Shown piece after piece: positions 60,930-64,000 of a stretch of 64,000 nucleotides of DNA. Position numbers and translations under genes: made by a program. The stretch is taken from contig NZ_CP021324.1 of the NCBI RefSeq assembly GCF_002156965.1, positions 880,681 through 944,680 on the forward strand. Direction: 5' to 3'. Every line of letters starts with the position of its first letter. Within the stretch, counting starts at the first letter, position 1. Origin of the DNA: Candidatus Nitrosomarinus catalina. Its GTDB lineage: Archaea > Thermoproteota > Nitrososphaeria > Nitrososphaerales > Nitrosopumilaceae. The notes below the pieces were generated by a model that saw nothing but the letters and a program-made list of their open reading frames with translations, had not been told where the DNA came from and made no database searches.

Positions 60930-61916
60930 TCATACAAAGAGATTAATCAAATACGTGAATCCAATTCCCAATCCTGCTGCGCCAGGAATAGTAATTAGCC
61001 ATGAAAAAACAATTTGTCTACTTACTTTCCACCTTACAGCCCGTTTTCTTCTAGCAGCACCAGAGCCCATAATTGTACCTGTAATAGCATGTGTCGTACT
61101 TGCAGGAATTCCAAATACTGCAAATACTGCAAGCATTAAACCACCACTAGTTTCTGCAGCAAATCCTTGGTAAGGTTTGAGTTTAGTAATTTTTACACCA
61201 AGTGTCTTGATTACTTTGTAGCCTCCAAAGAAGGTGCCCAGACCCATAGCTGTAGCAGCAGCAAAAATTACCCATAAGGGCATTTCAAGATCAGGGATCA
61301 ATCCAGCTGAAAATAAAATTAAAACGATTATACCCATTGTTTTTTGTCCATCATTTGCCCCATGAGTTAAAGCAAACCATGCTGAAGAAATTATTTGTAA
61401 TCTTCCAAAAGTTTTGTTAACAGGTCCAGGTTTACGACTTGCAAATACAGTGATAATCAACGTAGTTACCAAAAGACCAAAAATTATTCCACCGATTGGA
61501 GCAATTACAATTCCTGCAAAAACTTTAGTTAATCCACCATAAACTAATTTTTCAAATCCTAATCCTGCAATTCCTGCACCCATTATTCCTCCCACTAAAG
61601 AATGACTATTAGAAATAGGTAATCCAAAGTAAGTACAAAGTGTACTCCATCCAATAGCTCCGGCCAATCCACCTACAATCATGTAGACAGTAATATCGTC
61701 TGGACTTACAATACCTTTAGCAATAGTTGCTGCAACAGCTACTCCAAAAACAAATGGACCAATGAAATTCATTGCAGCAGACAAACCGACTGCATGAATT
61801 GGTTTTAGAACACGAGTTCCAATGACTGTAGCAACTGAATTTGCAGAATCATTAAATCCATTTACAAAATCAAAGATTAATGCTACAATTATTGCACCTA
61901 TTGCTATCTCTAACAT
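60930..61916 (-). CDS. pit: PiT-family phosphate transporter
   Basis: A 328-residue membrane protein with the two inverted PiT signatures: FDFVNGFNDSANSVATVIGTR near 20 and LTHGANDGQKTMGI near 185. About ten helices. It takes up inorganic phosphate by H+ or Na+ symport. The DUF47/PhoU-like gene lies 9 bp upstream, the usual pair. Confidence 0.93.
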   Translation of the reverse strand: MLEIAIGAIIVALIFDFVNGFNDSANSVATVIGTRVLKPIHAVGLSAAMNFIGPFVFGVAVAATIAKGIVSPDDITVYMIVGGLAGAIGWSTLCTYFGLPISNSHSLVGGIMGAGIAGLGFEKLVYGGLTKVFAGIVIAPIGGIIFGLLVTTLIITVFASRKPGPVNKTFGRLQIISSAWFALTHGANDGQKTMGIIVLILFSAGLIPDLEMPLWVIFAAATAMGLGTFFGGYKVIKTLGVKITKLKPYQGFAAETSGGLMLAVFAVFGIPASTTHAITGTIMGSGAARRKRAVRWKVSRQIVFSWLITIPGAAGLGIGFTYLINLFV

Positions 61917-61925
61917 GTAATCATC

Positions 61926-62561
61926 TCATGTGTATTTCAAAACAATATCTTCAATAACATCAGAGACATCTACACATCTGTCAGATGCAGTCTCCATTGT
62001 TTCATAGATATCTTTTAGTTTGATAATTTTAATTGCATCATTCGTTTCAAATAATTCTCTAATTGCTTCTCGATACATATCATCTACAACATGTTCAATA
62101 TCACTGGTATTTCTGCAGTGTTGAATCATATCTTTAGGATCCTTAATTCTTCGTAATTTTGAAATCATATATTCAACTTCTTTGGTAGCCTTGACTAATT
62201 CTACAGCCATTTCTTTACAATAAGGAGGAGGAGAAGTAATTTTGTAACTATATACTCTAGCAGCAATTCCATCCATGAAATCAATTACATCATCAATTTT
62301 TGATGCAATTCTTTGCATATCTTCACGATCTAAAGGAGTGATGAAGGTTTTGTTTAATTCTGAAAAGATATCTCGAGTTAACACATCTGCCTCTGTTTCT
62401 AATTGATGAATTTTTTTTGCTTGTTCCGAATTAGTGAGATCATCAAATAAAACTACTACAGCTTCAGAAGTTTCAACTGCTTTTTTTGCTAAATCATCTA
62501 AAATTGTTAAAAGTTCTTTTTCATTGGATTTGATCCAAGATAGCCATTGTCCCATACACAT
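61926..62561 (-). CDS. DUF47/PhoU-like phosphate transport regulator
   Basis: A 211-residue helical protein: KIHQLETEADVLTRDIFSELNKTFITPLDREDMQRIASKIDDVIDFMDG is the DUF47 signature, with acidic residues for metal binding. Such proteins control PiT transporters. An ATG at 62555 is an alternative start. The 120-bp gap upstream holds a 14-bp palindrome near a TATA-like box. Confidence 0.9.
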   Translation of the reverse strand: MCMGQWLSWIKSNEKELLTILDDLAKKAVETSEAVVVLFDDLTNSEQAKKIHQLETEADVLTRDIFSELNKTFITPLDREDMQRIASKIDDVIDFMDGIAARVYSYKITSPPPYCKEMAVELVKATKEVEYMISKLRRIKDPKDMIQHCRNTSDIEHVVDDMYREAIRELFETNDAIKIIKLKDIYETMETASDRCVDVSDVIEDIVLKYT

Positions 62562-62600
62562 TACATCAAATAAATAGACTTAAGGAAACACACCATAAAG

Positions 62601-62614
62601 TATAGTGCACTATA
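62601..62614. promoter_or_regulatory. 14-bp palindrome upstream of DUF47-pit, candidate operator
   Basis: TATAGTGCACTATA is a perfect palindrome. On the minus strand it lies just downstream of and overlapping a TATA-like CTATATAG (62612-62619), where a repressor would block transcription of the phosphate operon. The start codon is about 40 bp further. Confidence 0.45.
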
Positions 62615-62681
62615 TAGAAACAGAGGATCGATAAAATTTCAATTGATCGCCAAAATATTTTCAAGACATATGCTTGATTTT

Positions 62682-63467
62682 TTAAAATGGTTTATTGACT
62701 TCTCGGGTGAAAACATAACTTGCAATACCAACCATTGCAATAACAAATGCAAAAATTACTGCGACACTAATCAGTATAGGAACACCGCCCTCAGAAACTC
62801 CTGTCATCAATTCTCTAACTAGCAAAATAGTGTAAGTGACAGGATTTAGTTTTGCTACTACTGCAAGCCAATCAGGCAATAATTCCAATGGGAATAATGC
62901 AGGACTCAACATGAATAATGGCATTCCAAGTAAATTTATCATACCCCAAAACGTTTCTTGAGATTTTGCAGTGGCAGCTAAAGTAACAGAAATTCCCGAA
63001 AATCCTAATGAGAATAAAATTACAATCCCCATAATAGGAATTATCATTAATGGGTTTGGAAACGTGACACCAATTGCCAAAGCAATTCCAATAATCAAGC
63101 TTGCTTGTAATGCAGCAATTAAAGAAATTGCAGACATTTTTCCAACTGCAATTGCTGAACGAGAAATGGGCGAAGTCAATGCCTTATTCATAAAACCATA
63201 CCTCCTATCCCACAGGGTGTTAACACCACCAAAAATACTAGTAAAAATTGCAGTTAAAATTATGACACCAGGAGCCATGAATTCAATATACTCACCTTCA
63301 AATCCTACAGACTGAATTAATGGCTGAGTTTCTGAAAAAATATTTCCTACAACTATAATCCAAATTGCAGGTTGAATTAGTCTAATTAAAACTCCACTTC
63401 GAGATTTTTTGTATCTCTTTAACTCTCTCCAGAAAATAGTGTATGCATCATAGGCTATCGTATTCAT
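62682..63467 (-). CDS. ABC-2 type exporter permease
   Basis: A 261-residue membrane protein with six helices. It starts MNTIAYDAYTIFWRELKRYKK and ends TREVNKPF. LLGMPLFMLSPALFPLELLPDWLAVVAKLNPVTYTILLVRELM is characteristic of DrrB/NodJ permeases, which export drugs, lipids or glycans. It overlaps the ATPase gene by 4 bp. Confidence 0.9.
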   Translation of the reverse strand: MNTIAYDAYTIFWRELKRYKKSRSGVLIRLIQPAIWIIVVGNIFSETQPLIQSVGFEGEYIEFMAPGVIILTAIFTSIFGGVNTLWDRRYGFMNKALTSPISRSAIAVGKMSAISLIAALQASLIIGIALAIGVTFPNPLMIIPIMGIVILFSLGFSGISVTLAATAKSQETFWGMINLLGMPLFMLSPALFPLELLPDWLAVVAKLNPVTYTILLVRELMTGVSEGGVPILISVAVIFAFVIAMVGIASYVFTREVNKPF

Positions 63468-64000
63468 TGTCGCAATCTCTTCATTTTTGCATGTTCACGT
63501 CTTCTGTTATATTTTGAATCATCGTCTCGAATTTCATGGCCAGTATAAGAAATGAAAACATCATCAAGGGTTGGTTGAGTTAAAGAAATAGATTTAATTT
63601 TGATTCCAAGTTCTGAAGATATTTGAAAAATTTTAGGAATTACTTCAGTTCCATTTGAAGTAAAAAGAGTTAACTTTGAATCATCTTCATTAATTTTTTT
63701 AATAAATTCAATTTTTTTAAGTTCTAGTAAAAAAGAATCAGAATTATTATTGCTTTCAATGACTAATGAAATGATTTCATTGCCAAGATCATTTTTCATA
63801 TTTTTAGGAGTATCAATTACTTGGATTTTTCCATGGTCTATAATTCCAATCCTATCACAAAGACTATCTGCTTCTTCCATATAGTGAGTTGTAAGAAAAA
63901 TTGTCATGTCAAATTGTGTATGAATTTTTTTGATGTATTGCCAAATTTTTCTTCTAGTTTGAATATCTAATCCAACTGTAGGTTCATCTAAAAATAAAAC
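63464..64000 (-). CDS. ABC exporter ATPase, truncated at window edge
   Basis: The C-terminal 178 codons of an ATPase whose frame stays open to the right edge. The segment begins in the Walker B region (VLFLDEPTVGLD at the window end), then the H-loop LTTHYMEEADSLCDRI. The domain after the H-loop is typical of DrrA/CcmA-type exporters. The true N-terminus with Walker A is outside the window. It pairs with the permease downstream. Confidence 0.92.
   Translation of the reverse strand, partial: VLFLDEPTVGLDIQTRRKIWQYIKKIHTQFDMTIFLTTHYMEEADSLCDRIGIIDHGKIQVIDTPKNMKNDLGNEIISLVIESNNNSDSFLLELKKIEFIKKINEDDSKLTLFTSNGTEVIPKIFQISSELGIKIKSISLTQPTLDDVFISYTGHEIRDDDSKYNRRREHAKMKRLRQ

Overview
The window is AT-rich archaeal DNA with tightly packed genes on both strands. 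It encodes archaeal or eukaryote-like information machinery: S24e, S27ae, S8e, SRP19, SRP54, TFB, Gar1, aIF1A, aIF5A, Pus10, Dph6 and an A-type ATPase subunit C. It also has an archaeal shikimate pathway (ADTH synthase, DHQ synthase II, GHMP-type shikimate kinase) and a siroheme-based haem route. Together with a cold-shock protein, ScpA/ScpB and the compact AT-rich style, this points to a Nitrosopumilus-like ammonia-oxidising thaumarchaeon (Nitrososphaerota). That placement is an inference from gene content; no ammonia-oxidation gene lies in the window. Many genes start with TTG or GTG, and many ATGs sit about 25 bp after a TATA-like box, which suggests leaderless transcripts.

Layout. 1-4.1 kb: a truncated gene, a Pro/Lys/Glu-rich repeat protein, and a convergent UbiD decarboxylase / MqnC-type radical SAM pair (menaquinone-related). 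4.2-13.6 kb: a near-complete aromatic amino acid cluster from ADTH synthase to chorismate synthase, then a chorismate mutase-aminotransferase fusion and prephenate dehydrogenase. 13.6-17 kb: thiamine genes thiC and thiDN with small zinc-binding proteins between them. 17-21 kb: sugar nucleotidyltransferase, GNA1-like acetyltransferase, GalT-like protein and archaeal phosphoglycerate mutase. 21.6-30 kb: translation, SRP and tRNA-modification genes, an intron-containing tRNA-Tyr, and a C/D box guide sRNA candidate whose D guide points at C34 of elongator tRNA-Met.

31.5-34.8 kb: scpAB, rps8e, srp19, gar1 and tfb. 34.9-42 kb: sufC, a chlorite-dismutase/ChdC-family protein, aldo-keto reductase, a fused siroheme decarboxylase (AhbA/B), sirC, hemA and hemB. 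42-48 kb: HD hydrolase, DedA-like protein, tRNA-Leu with an intron, a single OB-fold protein, a histone-H1-like protein with ten identical 30-bp repeats, PAP2 phosphatase and phosphoglycerate kinase. 48.7-53.5 kb: sufB-sufD-Rieske-sufS-sufU operon. 54.3-59.5 kb: one overlapping operon joining arsenate reductase and an aquaporin to hemL-hemC-cobA-hemD, with a divergent arsR. 59.5-64 kb: SbtA/SbtB-like bicarbonate uptake, phosphate transport (pit plus DUF47), and a truncated ABC exporter.

How it fits together. HemA, HemL, HemB, HemC, HemD, CobA and SirC lead from glutamyl-tRNA to sirohydrochlorin. The AhbA/B fusion then leads towards haem, and the ChdC-like protein is a candidate for a late decarboxylation. 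The Suf proteins supply Fe-S clusters for the radical SAM enzymes (ThiC, MqnC). The SbtA-like carrier would supply bicarbonate for autotrophy. No CRISPR array, IS element, prophage or rRNA operon was seen, and no gene-free stretch exceeds 300 bp.
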